A DNA stretch of 51,182 nt. Source: Nitrospinales bacterium. Lineage in GTDB: Bacteria; Nitrospinota_A; UBA7883; JACRGQ01. The stretch covers positions 1-51,182 of the forward strand of contig JAHFEK010000019.1 in the NCBI GenBank assembly GCA_023248495.1, in the 5' to 3' direction. Under the pieces are notes generated by a model, which saw nothing but the letters and a program-made list of their open reading frames with translations, had not been told where the DNA came from and ran no database searches. How positions within the stretch are numbered: position 1 is the stretch's first letter; every line of letters begins with the position of its first letter. The translations under genes were made by a program, and so were the position numbers. This document shows positions 26,156 through 36,912 of this stretch, one piece after another.

Positions 26156-27091
26156 TTATGATGGGATGCTGTTGGGGTGGCAAGCGCCGCACGATCTGAT
26201 ATCCCACTTGGTCGTTCCCTTACGGTGGCCACTCTTGCTGAATGACAGATTCCAACTGGAGTAACCTCCGGATGCCACATCTTTGTGGCACCATTCGCAC
26301 TCAAACGGTCCGGCGCTCACGGAGCCACCCGCATTTGCGTCATAGTGCTGGCCCGCAACGTAACCGCCCTCTTGATTATTCTGGGTGGTCGGTTTCGTAT
26401 GCGTATGGCACGTTGCCGTCCGGCAACCGGCCGTTACCGCGGGATGGCCGCCGCCGCCCCAAGTGCCGCCGGTACCGGCGCTGTTGACTTTGTAATAGTG
26501 ACACGTTTCACAAGCCGACTGCCGTGTGGTGTCGGTTTTGTGGCTGGCAGGGAAAATAGCCAATGTTGTCTTGGGATCATGCTTAACCGGATCGTGACAG
26601 TTGGTGCAGACTCCTTTGAGTGAGACATGCCACTTGGTGGTGTCGGTTATCTTCACGTTCTCGCGCCAACCGGCGATCCTCACCGCATCGGTGGCGGTGG
26701 GCTCCGGCTTCAAGCTGTGGCATTTGTTGCACTGATCTCCGGTATTGTTGGAAGTATGATTGAAATTGGTGGCCAAGGCCGTATACTTTGAGAACGGGTG
26801 GCACCCGCTTTGCGCACATACTTTCTCGCGATCAACAGTATGGCAATCATTGCACAGGTACGTGCTATGGGGTGCGGTGGCAACCCATGTGGAATGCGCG
26901 ACCGTTGTGGTATCAATCCCCAGTGTGCTCAAAGAAACAGTCGTACCGGTACCGGTACCTGTGCCGGTTCCGGTACTTGTGCCGGTACCAGCATTATCAG
27001 GCGCAGAACCACAGGCAGCTATCCAAAAAACGAATAGCACGGCGGATAAAACCGCCCACGGTGACTTCTGTAACTGCCTAATATTCAACAT
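26156..27091 (-). CDS. Eight-haem lipoprotein cytochrome c (copy 1)
   Basis: 311 aa from ATG at 27091, chosen because it gives a lipoprotein signal with lipobox IAAC; a longer reading from 27262 hides it. A GT-dipeptide linker (GTGTSTGTGTG...) separates the lipid anchor from the haem domain. Haem sites: six CxxCH (CNDCH, CNKCH, CTNCH, CETCH, CEWCH, CGACH) and two CX4CH (CAQSGCH, CRTATCH). The gene is a tandem duplicate with the next one. CX4CH sites are uncommon and need a competent cytochrome maturation system, which is not encoded in this window. Electron partner unknown. Confidence 0.85.
   Translation of the reverse strand: MLNIRQLQKSPWAVLSAVLFVFWIAACGSAPDNAGTGTSTGTGTGTGTGTTVSLSTLGIDTTTVAHSTWVATAPHSTYLCNDCHTVDREKVCAQSGCHPFSKYTALATNFNHTSNNTGDQCNKCHSLKPEPTATDAVRIAGWRENVKITDTTKWHVSLKGVCTNCHDPVKHDPKTTLAIFPASHKTDTTRQSACETCHYYKVNSAGTGGTWGGGGHPAVTAGCRTATCHTHTKPTTQNNQEGGYVAGQHYDANAGGSVSAGPFECEWCHKDVASGGYSSWNLSFSKSGHRKGTTKWDIRSCGACHPNSIPS
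26944..26991. repeat. Six-base degenerate repeat encoding the Gly-Thr linker
   Basis: Eight tandem hexamers of the form GGNACN (GGTACC, GGCACA, AGTACC and variants, minus strand) encode the GTGTSTGTGTGTGTGT linker of the cytochrome. Slippage here would change linker length in frame. Confidence 0.7.
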
Positions 27092-27320
27092 TGCCTTATT
27101 ATCAACCCTTAACTTTGTATGTAAACCAATTCTTGACTTATATTTTAATGCAATGACTATGCCCGCGACCACAATATAGCTAACTAGTTTACTATCAACA
27201 TATTGCCATCTGAGCCAGGGTTGGATTGGGCCGGAAATGTCCTTATTTGGGCCATAGGACAAATGGAGTGTCTACTAAATATATACGGGGGCTATATAAA
27301 GATGACAATTGACGGCTACA

Positions 27321-27701
27321 TCAGGAAGTAGCGGCTTTTCCCGAATTTAAAAGACGCTTGATAACAACCATCAGGATGTCCAAGTCGAGCGGCTTTTGAA
27401 TGTATTCAAAGGCGCCCAACATATGTACGGCCTGGATGTAGCTCTCTATCTTTGGGTGGGCCGTCATAATGATGAACGGCATGTTATTACCTTTATCCCG
27501 CACCGACCGCAGAAAGGTTAACCCATCCATCGGCTGCATTTGGATGTCGCTGATAACGATATCGAAAGGTTGGCCCTCTAGAAGCGCCATAGCCTCGGTG
27601 CCATCCGACGCGGGCACCACCTGAAAATTCTGCGATTGCAGAAAAGTCTGCAACACATGCATCGTTAGGGGATCATCTTCCGTAAGCAGGACTTTTTGCA
27701 T
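27321..27701 (-). CDS. Single-domain response regulator
   Basis: 126 aa, one receiver domain and nothing else. Acidic pocket TEDD (7-10), phosphoacceptor D52 in IVISDIQMQPMDG, switch Thr in IIMTAHPK, and Lys in IQKPLD. Such stand-alone receivers relay phosphate in multistep or chemotaxis-like systems. It lies 64 bases after glnA on the same strand and 230 bases before the first cytochrome start, so it could work with either orphan kinase (20820 or 22010). No DNA-binding part. Confidence 0.92.
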   Translation of the reverse strand: MQKVLLTEDDPLTMHVLQTFLQSQNFQVVPASDGTEAMALLEGQPFDIVISDIQMQPMDGLTFLRSVRDKGNNMPFIIMTAHPKIESYIQAVHMLGAFEYIQKPLDLDILMVVIKRLLNSGKAATS

Positions 27702-27720
27702 GGAAGGTATTGTAATACGT

Positions 27721-27748
27721 CCTCTCCGGGTTTGAAAGCCCGGAGAGG
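27721..27748. terminator. Strong hairpin between glnA and the response-regulator gene
   Basis: CCTCTCCGGG (27721-27730) pairs perfectly with CCCGGAGAGG (27739-27748) around an 8-base loop. A T-rich run follows on the plus strand; on the minus strand, the direction of glnA, there is no T run. It may still end or stabilise glnA mRNA, or stop antisense transcripts. Confidence 0.5.
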
Positions 27749-27765
27749 ATAAATATTTTTACGGC

Positions 27766-29184
27766 TTAGATATCGTAATAAAGGGCGAATTCCATCGGGC
27801 TGGGAGTCATGCGAACGGGCTTGATCTCTTTTTCGCGCTTGTATTCCACCCAGGTTTCGATAACGTCCGGGGTGAACACGTCCCCCTTGAGCAGGAACTC
27901 GTGATCTTTTTCAAGCTCGAGCAGCGCTTCGTCCAGCGAGCCGGGCAGCGACGGAACTTCCGACAGCTCTTCCGGTGACAGGCCGTAGATGTCCTTATCG
28001 AGCGGTTGGCCCGGGTTGATCTTGTTCTGGATGCCGTCGAGGCCGGCCATCAGCATTGCCGAAAACGCCAGATACGGGTTGCAGCTCGGGTCGGGATACC
28101 GCACTTCAATGCGCTTGGACTTCGGGCTGCTGGAGTAGACCGGGATGCGGATCGAAGCGGAGCGGTTACGGCTGGAATACGCCAGGTTCACCGGGGCTTC
28201 AAAGCCGGGCACCAGACGCTTGAAGCTGTTGGTGGTTGGCGAAGTAAAGGCCACCAGCGCCCTGGAGTGCTTCAATATGCCGCCGATGTAGTGCATCGCC
28301 ATCTGCGAGAGACCGCCGTATTCGTTACCGGCGAAGAGCGGCTTGCCATCCTTCCAGATCGACTGGTGCACGTGCATACCGGAACCATTATCCCCCTGAA
28401 TCGGCTTGGGCATGAAGGTTGCCGTTTTCCCGTTCCGCCACGCCACATTCTTGACAATGTACTTGAAGAGCATCAGTTTGTCGGCGCAATCGACGAGCGA
28501 GCTGAAGCGCATATCGATTTCCGCCTGGCCTGCCGTGGCAACTTCATGGTGCTGGGTTTCAATCTGGATGCCCGACTGCTGCATCATGTCCACCATCCTG
28601 TCGCGCAGATTCATCTGGGAATCGGTCGGGGCGACGGGGAAATAGCCTTCTTTGTAACGCGGCTTGTAGCCAAGGTTCGGCTTCTCGTCGCGGCCGGTGT
28701 TCCACTGCGCCTCGTTGCTGTCGACAAAATAGAAGCTGTGCCCCTGCTTGGTGTCGTACCGCACGTCGTCGAAAATGAAGAATTCTGCTTCCGGGCCCAT
28801 GAACGCGATGTCGCCGATGCCGCTCGAGCGCAAGTACGCCTCGGCCTTCTGGGCGATATAGCGCGGATCGCGGCTGTAACTTTCGTGAGTGAGCGGGTCT
28901 TTAATGTTGCATACCAGAGTGATGGTCTTGCGCTCGAAGAACTGGTCGATCACCATGGTGGAGGGATCCGGGATAAGTACCATGTCGGATGCGTGGATCG
29001 GCTGCCAACCCCGGATGGACGAGCCGTCAAAGCCGGCCCCTTCCTCGAAGGTGCTGAGATCGATCTCGGAGGCCGGCTTGGTGGTGTGCTGCCACAAGCC
29101 GGGGAAATCCATGAATTTAAGGTCGACGTTCTTTACATCGTTGTCCTTAATGAAATTAAGGACGTCTTGGGGCGTCTTCTTCAT
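27766..29184 (-). CDS. glnA: Type I glutamine synthetase
   Basis: 472 aa, normal length for bacterial GSI. Signatures: FDGSSIRGW (Asp latch region), the metal-binding [28 protein letters not shown] (ATP site), and [33 protein letters not shown]. The adenylylation Tyr is present in [12 protein letters not shown], so this is the GSI-beta type subject to GlnE-style control. It condenses ammonia and glutamate. A GGGAGG ribosome-binding site precedes the ATG. It lies downstream of glnK-amt on the same strand with a 117-base gap, so may have its own promoter. Confidence 0.96.
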   Translation of the reverse strand: MKKTPQDVLNFIKDNDVKNVDLKFMDFPGLWQHTTKPASEIDLSTFEEGAGFDGSSIRGWQPIHASDMVLIPDPSTMVIDQFFERKTITLVCNIKDPLTHESYSRDPRYIAQKAEAYLRSSGIGDIAFMGPEAEFFIFDDVRYDTKQGHSFYFVDSNEAQWNTGRDEKPNLGYKPRYKEGYFPVAPTDSQMNLRDRMVDMMQQSGIQIETQHHEVATAGQAEIDMRFSSLVDCADKLMLFKYIVKNVAWRNGKTATFMPKPIQGDNGSGMHVHQSIWKDGKPLFAGNEYGGLSQMAMHYIGGILKHSRALVAFTSPTTNSFKRLVPGFEAPVNLAYSSRNRSASIRIPVYSSSPKSKRIEVRYPDPSCNPYLAFSAMLMAGLDGIQNKINPGQPLDKDIYGLSPEELSEVPSLPGSLDEALLELEKDHEFLLKGDVFTPDVIETWVEYKREKEIKPVRMTPSPMEFALYYDI

Positions 29185-29301
29185 TGTCGTAATTCCTCCC
29201 TTAAACGATAAATATTTGGTTGAGGTACTCTAATTTAAGGCCGCATTTTTCACAAGCATAATTTATGCGATGGCTCGTTTTCCGGTTATCCCGCCCTCCA
29301 T

Positions 29302-31087
<1,786 letters not shown>

Positions 31088-31133
31088 TCAGACCGGCGGT
31101 TTGCCCGGTTTTTAGGAAAAGTCAATTGAACAG

Positions 31134-31150
31134 TGCCTATATTTTAGGCA
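31134..31150. promoter_or_regulatory. 17-bp dyad, copy B (upstream of the sigma-54 promoter)
   Basis: TGCCTATATTTTAGGCA: perfect 6-bp arms around TATTT. Its centre lies about 116 bases upstream of the predicted sigma-54 start site, the normal distance for an enhancer-binding-protein site. It shares its pattern with copies A and C. Confidence 0.6.
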
Positions 31151-31279
31151 TTTTAAATTGACGCGGACTTGGACATCGGGGGGACTTTCGCCTTAAAAGG
31201 GAAAGCGGATGCCCCTCGCCGCGCACGCGGACTATTGGGAAAATAGAGGTCTTTATTATCTTCTGGATATGCTATTTAG

Positions 31280-31288
31280 TGCTATACT
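31280..31288 (+). promoter_or_regulatory. Extended -10 element of the SPOR gene
   Basis: TGCTATACT, an extended -10 with one change from consensus, 45 bases before the SPOR-protein start. No good -35. Confidence 0.45.
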
Positions 31289-31332
31289 CATAAAAATTAA
31301 TCCATTATCAACCTTTTGGATGGGGGATGGGC

Positions 31333-32217
31333 ATGGCTGATAACGAATATAAGCCTGAAGAAGAGGGCTCGCTGGACGAGTTCGAAAAAGACGTAATCGC
31401 TAACGAAAAGAAAAAGTCCCGGCGAAATATCGCGATCAGCGCGTTGCTCTTGGTTGTTTTAGCCGGAGCTGGCTACTACCTTTACTCCAGCATGTTTGGC
31501 GCCTCGGAAGCGCCGCCGCCACCCCTTGAAGCTCCCAAACTGGCTGTTGCGCCAGATGCGGCAGCCCCCACGACTCAAGCAGCCCCCGTCGCGCCAGCCA
31601 AACCAGTCGCCACAACGCCAGCAGTCCCCGGCACGCCAACCAAGCCCGGTGCGGCGCCAACCAAGCCGGCCGCCACGACACCGGCCAAGCCGGCCGTTGC
31701 GGCAGAAGCCAAATCGGTTAACGGAAAAAAAGAGACCGCAAAGCCCGCCGCCGCGATTCCCGGCGCCTACACTCTGCAATTGGGCGTGTTCACCGAAAAG
31801 AAAAATGCCGAAGCCCTGATCAAACAAGTCGAAGCGCTTGGCCTTACCCCGGAAACGCTTGAAAAGCCGGTTAAAGTAAAAAATATTGGCATTTACACCG
31901 GTTACTACCGGTACCGCGAGCTTGCCGCCGAAGGAAGCGCAAAGCTTTCCAAAGATGGCTTTGAAAACCGGGTGGTGTTGAAAGGACCCGGCAATTACAC
32001 GGTTGAGGTCGGCACCTATAAAACCGACAAACTAGCCGATGTAGTGGTAAAGAAACTTAACGCTCAAGGGTATAAAGTGGACGTTGATTACACCACCGTG
32101 AAAAAACCGGCCAGCGTGGTGCTTTTGCGGAACATCGAGAATGGCGACCGGTTAAAAGAGATTACCGGCAACCTTGCGGCGAAGAAAATCGATTTCGTGG
32201 TGCTCCGCAAAAAGTAG
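31333..32217 (+). CDS. SPOR-domain inner-membrane protein
   Basis: 294 aa from the ATG at 31333 (GGGGGA just upstream; an ATG at 31327 is possible). Short acidic cytoplasmic part, one TM helix (about 31-48), a long Ala/Pro/Lys/Thr linker (about 57-140), then two SPOR-like folds (AYTLQLGVFTEKKNAEALIKQVEALG and NYTVEVGTYKTDKLADVVVKKLNAQG). SPOR domains bind denuded glycan strands of septal peptidoglycan, so a division or cell-envelope role is likely. Convergent with nagZ, which also acts on peptidoglycan. Confidence 0.85.
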   Translation: MADNEYKPEEEGSLDEFEKDVIANEKKKSRRNIAISALLLVVLAGAGYYLYSSMFGASEAPPPPLEAPKLAVAPDAAAPTTQAAPVAPAKPVATTPAVPGTPTKPGAAPTKPAATTPAKPAVAAEAKSVNGKKETAKPAAAIPGAYTLQLGVFTEKKNAEALIKQVEALGLTPETLEKPVKVKNIGIYTGYYRYRELAAEGSAKLSKDGFENRVVLKGPGNYTVEVGTYKTDKLADVVVKKLNAQGYKVDVDYTTVKKPASVVLLRNIENGDRLKEITGNLAAKKIDFVVLRKK

Positions 32218-32235
32218 ACTTGGCGAAAACAGGCG

Positions 32236-32269
32236 GGGACGGCGGTTCTTAACCCCGTCCCTTTTTTTT
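32236..32269 (+). terminator. Intrinsic terminator of the SPOR gene
   Basis: GGGACGG (32236-32242) pairs with CCGTCCC (32255-32261) and is followed by eight T. It overlaps the 3' end and stop codon of the convergent nagZ. Confidence 0.8.
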
Positions 32270-33280
32270 CATCCGGCGTTTGATGCGCTTGACGCGCGCG
32301 AGCGACTCGCGTATCCGCGCAAGCGGGATTTTTCCTTCACGCGCCAACCGTTCGAAAATATCAAGAAATCCCAAGATGTTTTCATGGCTGTCACGGATGA
32401 GGAGCATGTCGGCGCCGGCATTCATCGCCAGCCGAATGCGCTCTTCCATGCTGTAGGTTGCCTTCACCGCGTTCATGTTGAGATCATCGGTGACGATGAG
32501 CCCCTTGTACCCCAATCCCCCGCGCGCCACCGTATGCAAAAACTTTTTCGAAAACGTGGCGGGCAGCTTCTTCTCCACCTTGGTGAAGTGGATGTGCGCC
32601 GTCATGAAGAAATCAGCCTTTTCCCGCGCCGCCATTTTGAACGGCAGCAGCTCGCGGCCGCGCATCACGGCCAATGGCGTGTCCATCGATGGAAGATCGA
32701 GGTGCGAATCGACCGGCGTATCGCCGTGGCCGGGATAATGCTTCGCCTGCGTGAAAAGGCCCCCTTTGCGCAGGGCGCGCAACGCCGCGCGGCCGCACGC
32801 CACCACCTCTTCGGTCTTCGTTGAAAACGCGCGGTCGCCGATGACCGGGTTTTTCGGGTTGGTGTTGATATCCAGCACCGGCGCCCAAGTGATATTGAAT
32901 CCCGCCCCCTTCACCTTACGGGCGAGCGCGGCATAATTCCTTTCCACCGCGTTGACGCCCATTTGCGCGAGAAGTATCGGCGCGGGATGCTCACCGATCA
33001 GCGTTTTCAAGCGGCTGACCCTGCCCCCTTCTTCGTCCACGCTGATAAAGGGGATGAGGCCGGTATGTTTGACCGCCTCTTTCTTCATCCGGCCCGTAAA
33101 CTTCTTTAGCGCCGCCAGCGTGCCGGGAATGTTTTCCCGGAAAAATATGAAACCGCCCGCCTTCCGCTCGGCGATGAGCCGCTCAACGTCCCCATTCCAC
33201 CCGTCGCCGGGGATCGAGATAATGACCAACTGCCCGATGGCGGCGCGAAAATCAAAACCCTTGGGGATTTTCGGATTCAT
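32249..33280 (-). CDS. nagZ: Beta-N-acetylhexosaminidase, GH3 (NagZ-like)
   Basis: 343 aa, single-domain GH3. NagZ signature KHYPGHGDTPVDSHLDLP supplies the catalytic His/Asp pair. The nucleophile Asp is in GLIVTDDLNMNAV, and RAFSTKTEEVVACG and VDEEGGRVSRL are characteristic. It removes GlcNAc from anhydro-muropeptides in cell-wall recycling. No signal peptide, so cytoplasmic. The C-terminus is strongly basic (RVKRIKRRMKKKGRG). It follows mrp on the same strand with a 5-base gap. Confidence 0.93.
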   Translation of the reverse strand: MNPKIPKGFDFRAAIGQLVIISIPGDGWNGDVERLIAERKAGGFIFFRENIPGTLAALKKFTGRMKKEAVKHTGLIPFISVDEEGGRVSRLKTLIGEHPAPILLAQMGVNAVERNYAALARKVKGAGFNITWAPVLDINTNPKNPVIGDRAFSTKTEEVVACGRAALRALRKGGLFTQAKHYPGHGDTPVDSHLDLPSMDTPLAVMRGRELLPFKMAAREKADFFMTAHIHFTKVEKKLPATFSKKFLHTVARGGLGYKGLIVTDDLNMNAVKATYSMEERIRLAMNAGADMLLIRDSHENILGFLDIFERLAREGKIPLARIRESLARVKRIKRRMKKKGRG

Positions 33281-33285
33281 GCGCC

Positions 33286-34350
33286 CTATTCCGCCTTTGT
33301 GACGGCGGCGTGGAGCTTATCGGCCAGTTCCAAAAATATCCTGGCTATCGCATTATCGCCCGATGCTATCGGATCGCCGCTGTCGCCGGTGGCGGTGATT
33401 TTTCCTTCCAACGGGATTTTCCCCAGCAACGGCACGCCAGCCCGCTCCGCCTCGCGCTGTCCGCCCCCGGAGCCGAAGATGTGGGATTCGCCTTTGCAGT
33501 GCGGGCAGATAAAGTAGCTCATGTTCTCAATAATGCCAATCACCGGCGTGCCGGTCTGGGCGAACATGTTCACCGCCCGTTCGGCGTCTTTCAAAGCCAC
33601 GTCCTGCGGCGTGGTGATGACCAGCGCGCCGGTAATCGGCACGCTCTGCACCAGCGAAAGCTGCACGTCGCCGGTTCCCGGCGGAAGATCCATAATGAGA
33701 AAATCAAGCTCGCCCCACTCCACGTCGTAAAATAGCTGTTTCACCAGCCGCGCCACCAACGGTCCCCGCCATATCAACGGCGCCCCGCGCTCCATTAACA
33801 ATCCGACCGTCACCACTTTGATGCCGGATTTTTCCGCCGGTTGCAGGCGGCCGCCCTCCCCCACTTTGTGCTGGCCGGACAGGCCGAGCATCGTGGGAGC
33901 CGATGGACCGTAAACGTCGAGATCAAGCAAACCGGTCTTAAATCCCTTTTTCGCCAATGCCACGGCGAGGTTCACGCTGGCGGTCGATTTGCCCACCCCC
34001 CCCTTGCCGCTGGCGACCGGGATGAGCCACTTCACCCCTTCGATGGGACGCTTCGGCGGAAGCTCGTGCCCGCCCTGCTTCTTCGGCGCATCCCCCTCAA
34101 AAGCAACGCGGGCGGCAAGCCCCACCGGTTGCAACGCCGCCGCCACGGCGGTCACCAGCGCCTGCCGTGTGGCATCGTCGGCATTGAGCCGTTTCATCTT
34201 AACTTCGATGGCCTCGCCGTCGACGGTGAATTCCTCCACCATATCGAGCGAGATAATGTCTTTGTCGAACCCCGGATAGGGAACCGCGCCAAGCGCCGCG
34301 AGTATCCGTTCCTTCAACTGGTCATCCGATTGATTGGACTGATTTGACAC
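33286..34350 (-). CDS. Mrp/ApbC-type Fe-S cluster carrier ATPase
   Basis: 354 aa from GTG at 34350 (GAGGG ribosome-binding site about 7 bases before). An N-terminal DUF59/MIP18-like domain (about 8-85) leads to a P-loop ATPase with deviant Walker A ASGKGGVGKS (113-122), Walker A' LLDLDVYGPS, MDLPPGTGD, and the cluster-binding CPHC in ENMSYFICPHCKGES. It carries and delivers 4Fe-4S clusters. It overlaps the end of nfu by 29 bases; together they supply Fe-S clusters for the many clients here (aconitase, cNMP/Fe-S protein). Confidence 0.93.
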   Translation of the reverse strand: MSNQSNQSDDQLKERILAALGAVPYPGFDKDIISLDMVEEFTVDGEAIEVKMKRLNADDATRQALVTAVAAALQPVGLAARVAFEGDAPKKQGGHELPPKRPIEGVKWLIPVASGKGGVGKSTASVNLAVALAKKGFKTGLLDLDVYGPSAPTMLGLSGQHKVGEGGRLQPAEKSGIKVVTVGLLMERGAPLIWRGPLVARLVKQLFYDVEWGELDFLIMDLPPGTGDVQLSLVQSVPITGALVITTPQDVALKDAERAVNMFAQTGTPVIGIIENMSYFICPHCKGESHIFGSGGGQREAERAGVPLLGKIPLEGKITATGDSGDPIASGDNAIARIFLELADKLHAAVTKAE

Positions 34351-34546
34351 CTGGCACCCTCTCTTTAATGGTTTTTTCTATTCCCTGCCGCATCGTAATG
34401 CCCGCGCTGGGGCAGCCGGAGCAGGCCCCTTTGAGCTTCACCAGAACCACACCCTCGGCGTTTACGCCGACAAGCTCCACATCGCCCCCATCACGGCGCA
34501 GCATCGGCCGCACCTCTTCAAGGGCCTTCTCAATTGCTTCCTTCAT
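34322..34546 (-). CDS. NifU-like (Nfu) Fe-S scaffold protein
   Basis: 74 aa from ATG at 34546 with an AGGAGA ribosome-binding site 7 bases before; a longer reading from 34609 is unsupported. One NifU C-terminal domain: EVRPMLRRDGGDVELVGV and the cluster-binding CSGC (C42, C45) in LKGACSGCPSAGITMRQGIE. Coupled with mrp. Scaffold or carrier of 4Fe-4S clusters. Confidence 0.93.
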   Translation of the reverse strand: MKEAIEKALEEVRPMLRRDGGDVELVGVNAEGVVLVKLKGACSGCPSAGITMRQGIEKTIKERVPGVKSVQSIG

Positions 34547-34644
34547 CGTTGCTCTCCTGATATGCAAACTGTAATCGAAGCGGCGGATAATTTCCATGAC
34601 TTTCCTCAACAGCCGCGCGATGAAAAGCCGCCCGCCTATTCAGA

Positions 34645-34673
34645 TTGACCGGCCACGCCCATTGCATGATAAT
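34645..34673 (+). promoter_or_regulatory. Sigma-70 promoter of the MntA/HepT pair
   Basis: TTGACC (34645-34650) and GATAAT (34668-34673) with a 17-base spacer, 27 bases before the mntA start. Both boxes match consensus at five of six positions. Start site near 34680. Confidence 0.7.
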
Positions 34674-34699
34674 GTTTGCACGAGGATGAATGAAAAGTT

Positions 34700-35008
34700 A
34701 TGAAACGGATTATTGAAGAAAACCTTCCGGCATTAACCGCGTTGTGCGGAAAATATGGGGTGGCCCGCCTTGAGATATTTGGATCCGCCGCCAGCGGCAC
34801 ATTCGATGCCGGCACAAGCGACCTTGATTTTCTCGTCGCGTTCAAACCGCTTGACCACATGAATGCCGCCGACCAGTATTTCGGTTTGCTGGCGGATATT
34901 GAGATTCTTTTTAACCGCCGGATCGACCTCGTCATGGAACGCGCGATGAAAAACCCCTATTTCATCAAATCAGTCGAACAAAACAGGAGAACGCTTTTTG
35001 CGGCGTGA
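34700..35008 (+). CDS. mntA: MNT-domain antitoxin (MntA-like nucleotidyltransferase)
   Basis: 102 aa. Minimal nucleotidyltransferase: helix, IFGSAASGTFDAGTSDLDFLV (G28-S29 and metal-binding D41/D43), and the third Asp in RIDLVM. In characterised systems MntA silences HepT by adding AMP to its active-site Tyr. It overlaps the HepT gene by 11 bases. It could alternatively be a solitary minimal nucleotidyltransferase pair of unknown activity, but the gene pairing is typical. Confidence 0.88.
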   Translation: MKRIIEENLPALTALCGKYGVARLEIFGSAASGTFDAGTSDLDFLVAFKPLDHMNAADQYFGLLADIEILFNRRIDLVMERAMKNPYFIKSVEQNRRTLFAA

Positions 35009-35339
35009 CATTCCGAAGCTGCTTGAAGATATCCGCGATTCTTGCGAGTTTATTCTTTCATCCGCGTCATCCCTCACGCTTGCCGAATTCAGCAAAAACA
35101 GGATCATCCGCCAGGCTGTGGAACGGAACTTTGAAATAATCGGTGAAGCGCTTAACCGGATAAAAAGGTCTGATCCCTCCGCCATTGAAACGTTCGGGGA
35201 CATTTCGAGAATCATCGCATTCAGAAACATTCTTGCGCACGGCTACGATGTTATCGATAACGAAGTGATATGGCTCGTTGTGAAAAACAATGTGCCCCGG
35301 CTTCTTGAAACGGTCAAATACCTGCTCAAACGGGCGTAA
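34998..35339 (+). CDS. hepT: HEPN-domain toxin (HepT-like, DUF86)
   Basis: 113 aa from TTG at 34998, inside the end of mntA. All-helical HEPN fold; the RNase motif Rx4HxY is RNILAHGY (R76, H81, Y83), including the Tyr that MntA modifies. RQAVERNFEIIGEALNRI is the other conserved DUF86 stretch. It probably cleaves RNA unless neutralised by its partner. A frameshifted membrane-protein gene follows 32 bases later. Confidence 0.88.
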   Translation: MRRDIPKLLEDIRDSCEFILSSASSLTLAEFSKNRIIRQAVERNFEIIGEALNRIKRSDPSAIETFGDISRIIAFRNILAHGYDVIDNEVIWLVVKNNVPRLLETVKYLLKRA

Positions 35340-35371
35340 TCTTACTTTAACTTTAAGGGATATGAATCCAT

Positions 35372-35847
35372 ATGGACTGGCAGGGACTGTTAGTGAACAC
35401 TTCGCTGCTGATTTTTTTAGCTGGCATCCTATTTTTGAAGCACGTTGAAGATAAAAGAAGGGAAAGTGAAAGAAAGTCCAACTTCACGGAAAAATGGGCG
35501 GCATTGTTATTTGATACATGCCATGACTATCTCAATAATGTTGAACGGGTTGCGGCCTTATTACACCAACTCCTCACGGTTGATCCAAACTCCGAAAGAG
35601 GTAAACGGTATCAGAATGATTGTAGCGACTGTTTTCCCAAAATAGAAGAACTGGCATTCAGAATCAGGAGGCTTTGCTTTTAGCTCCTAAAAGCGAACAG
35701 GAGTTAATTAAAGCATCGGTCAGCCTCATGTCGTATCTCTCCGATATGATAAAAAACCGCCAAGGGAACTTTGATGTCCTTTCTGGCCACATCAAAGACT
35801 TCAATGAACAGGCAAAAAAAGCTCATTTCGAAATTATCGGTCAGTAA
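35372..35847 (+). pseudogene. Frameshifted small membrane protein gene, unknown family
   Basis: The first frame gives 103 residues: one N-terminal TM helix (about 6-23), then charged helical sequence (KHVEDKRRESERKSNFTEKW, HDYLNNVERVAALLHQLL) ending IRRLCF at TAG 35681. Coding character resumes in the -1 frame from about 35660 to TAA 35845, reading LAPKSEQELIKASVSLMSYL and on to HIKDFNEQAKKAHFEIIGQ. The parts together make about 157 aa. The break is a one-base event near the GCTTTTAG run, either a mutation or a sequencing error; no canonical slippery heptamer is seen. Unknown function. It lies directly after the toxin-antitoxin pair. Confidence 0.6.
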
Positions 35848-35864
35848 CCTTTTCCCGCAAAGAT

Positions 35865-35895
35865 AAAAAAAGCGGGGCGTTTGGGAACGCCCCGC
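35865..35895 (-). terminator. Intrinsic terminator of mdh
   Basis: GCGGGGCGTT and AACGCCCCGC form a 10-bp stem with a TGGG/CCCA loop, followed on the minus strand by seven T. It lies 20 bases after the mdh stop. Confidence 0.9.
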
Positions 35896-35915
35896 CGTCC
35901 GGCTTTGCTGAAAAA

Positions 35916-36869
<954 letters not shown>

Positions 36870-36882
36870 TCAGAACTGTTTA

Positions 36883-36912
36883 AGGTTCTGAACCATTTTA
36901 GTACCAGAACCT
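36883..36912. repeat. Inverted repeat at the end of the histone-like gene
   Basis: AGGTTCTG and CAGAACCT, perfect 8-bp arms 14 bases apart, overlapping the TAG stop at 36911-36913 and lying just before the mdh start. No T run, so a poor terminator; possibly an RNA processing site. Confidence 0.45.

Noticed and set aside
27240-27263. Imperfect dyad TGTCCTTAT...CATAGGACA upstream of the first cytochrome
   Set aside because: Arms need an offset of one base to align and no second copy was seen, so no operator is claimed.
28006-29211. A 401-codon plus-strand open frame opposite glnA
   Set aside because: It mirrors the codon bias of glnA, carries no recognisable motif and the glnA frame is certain.
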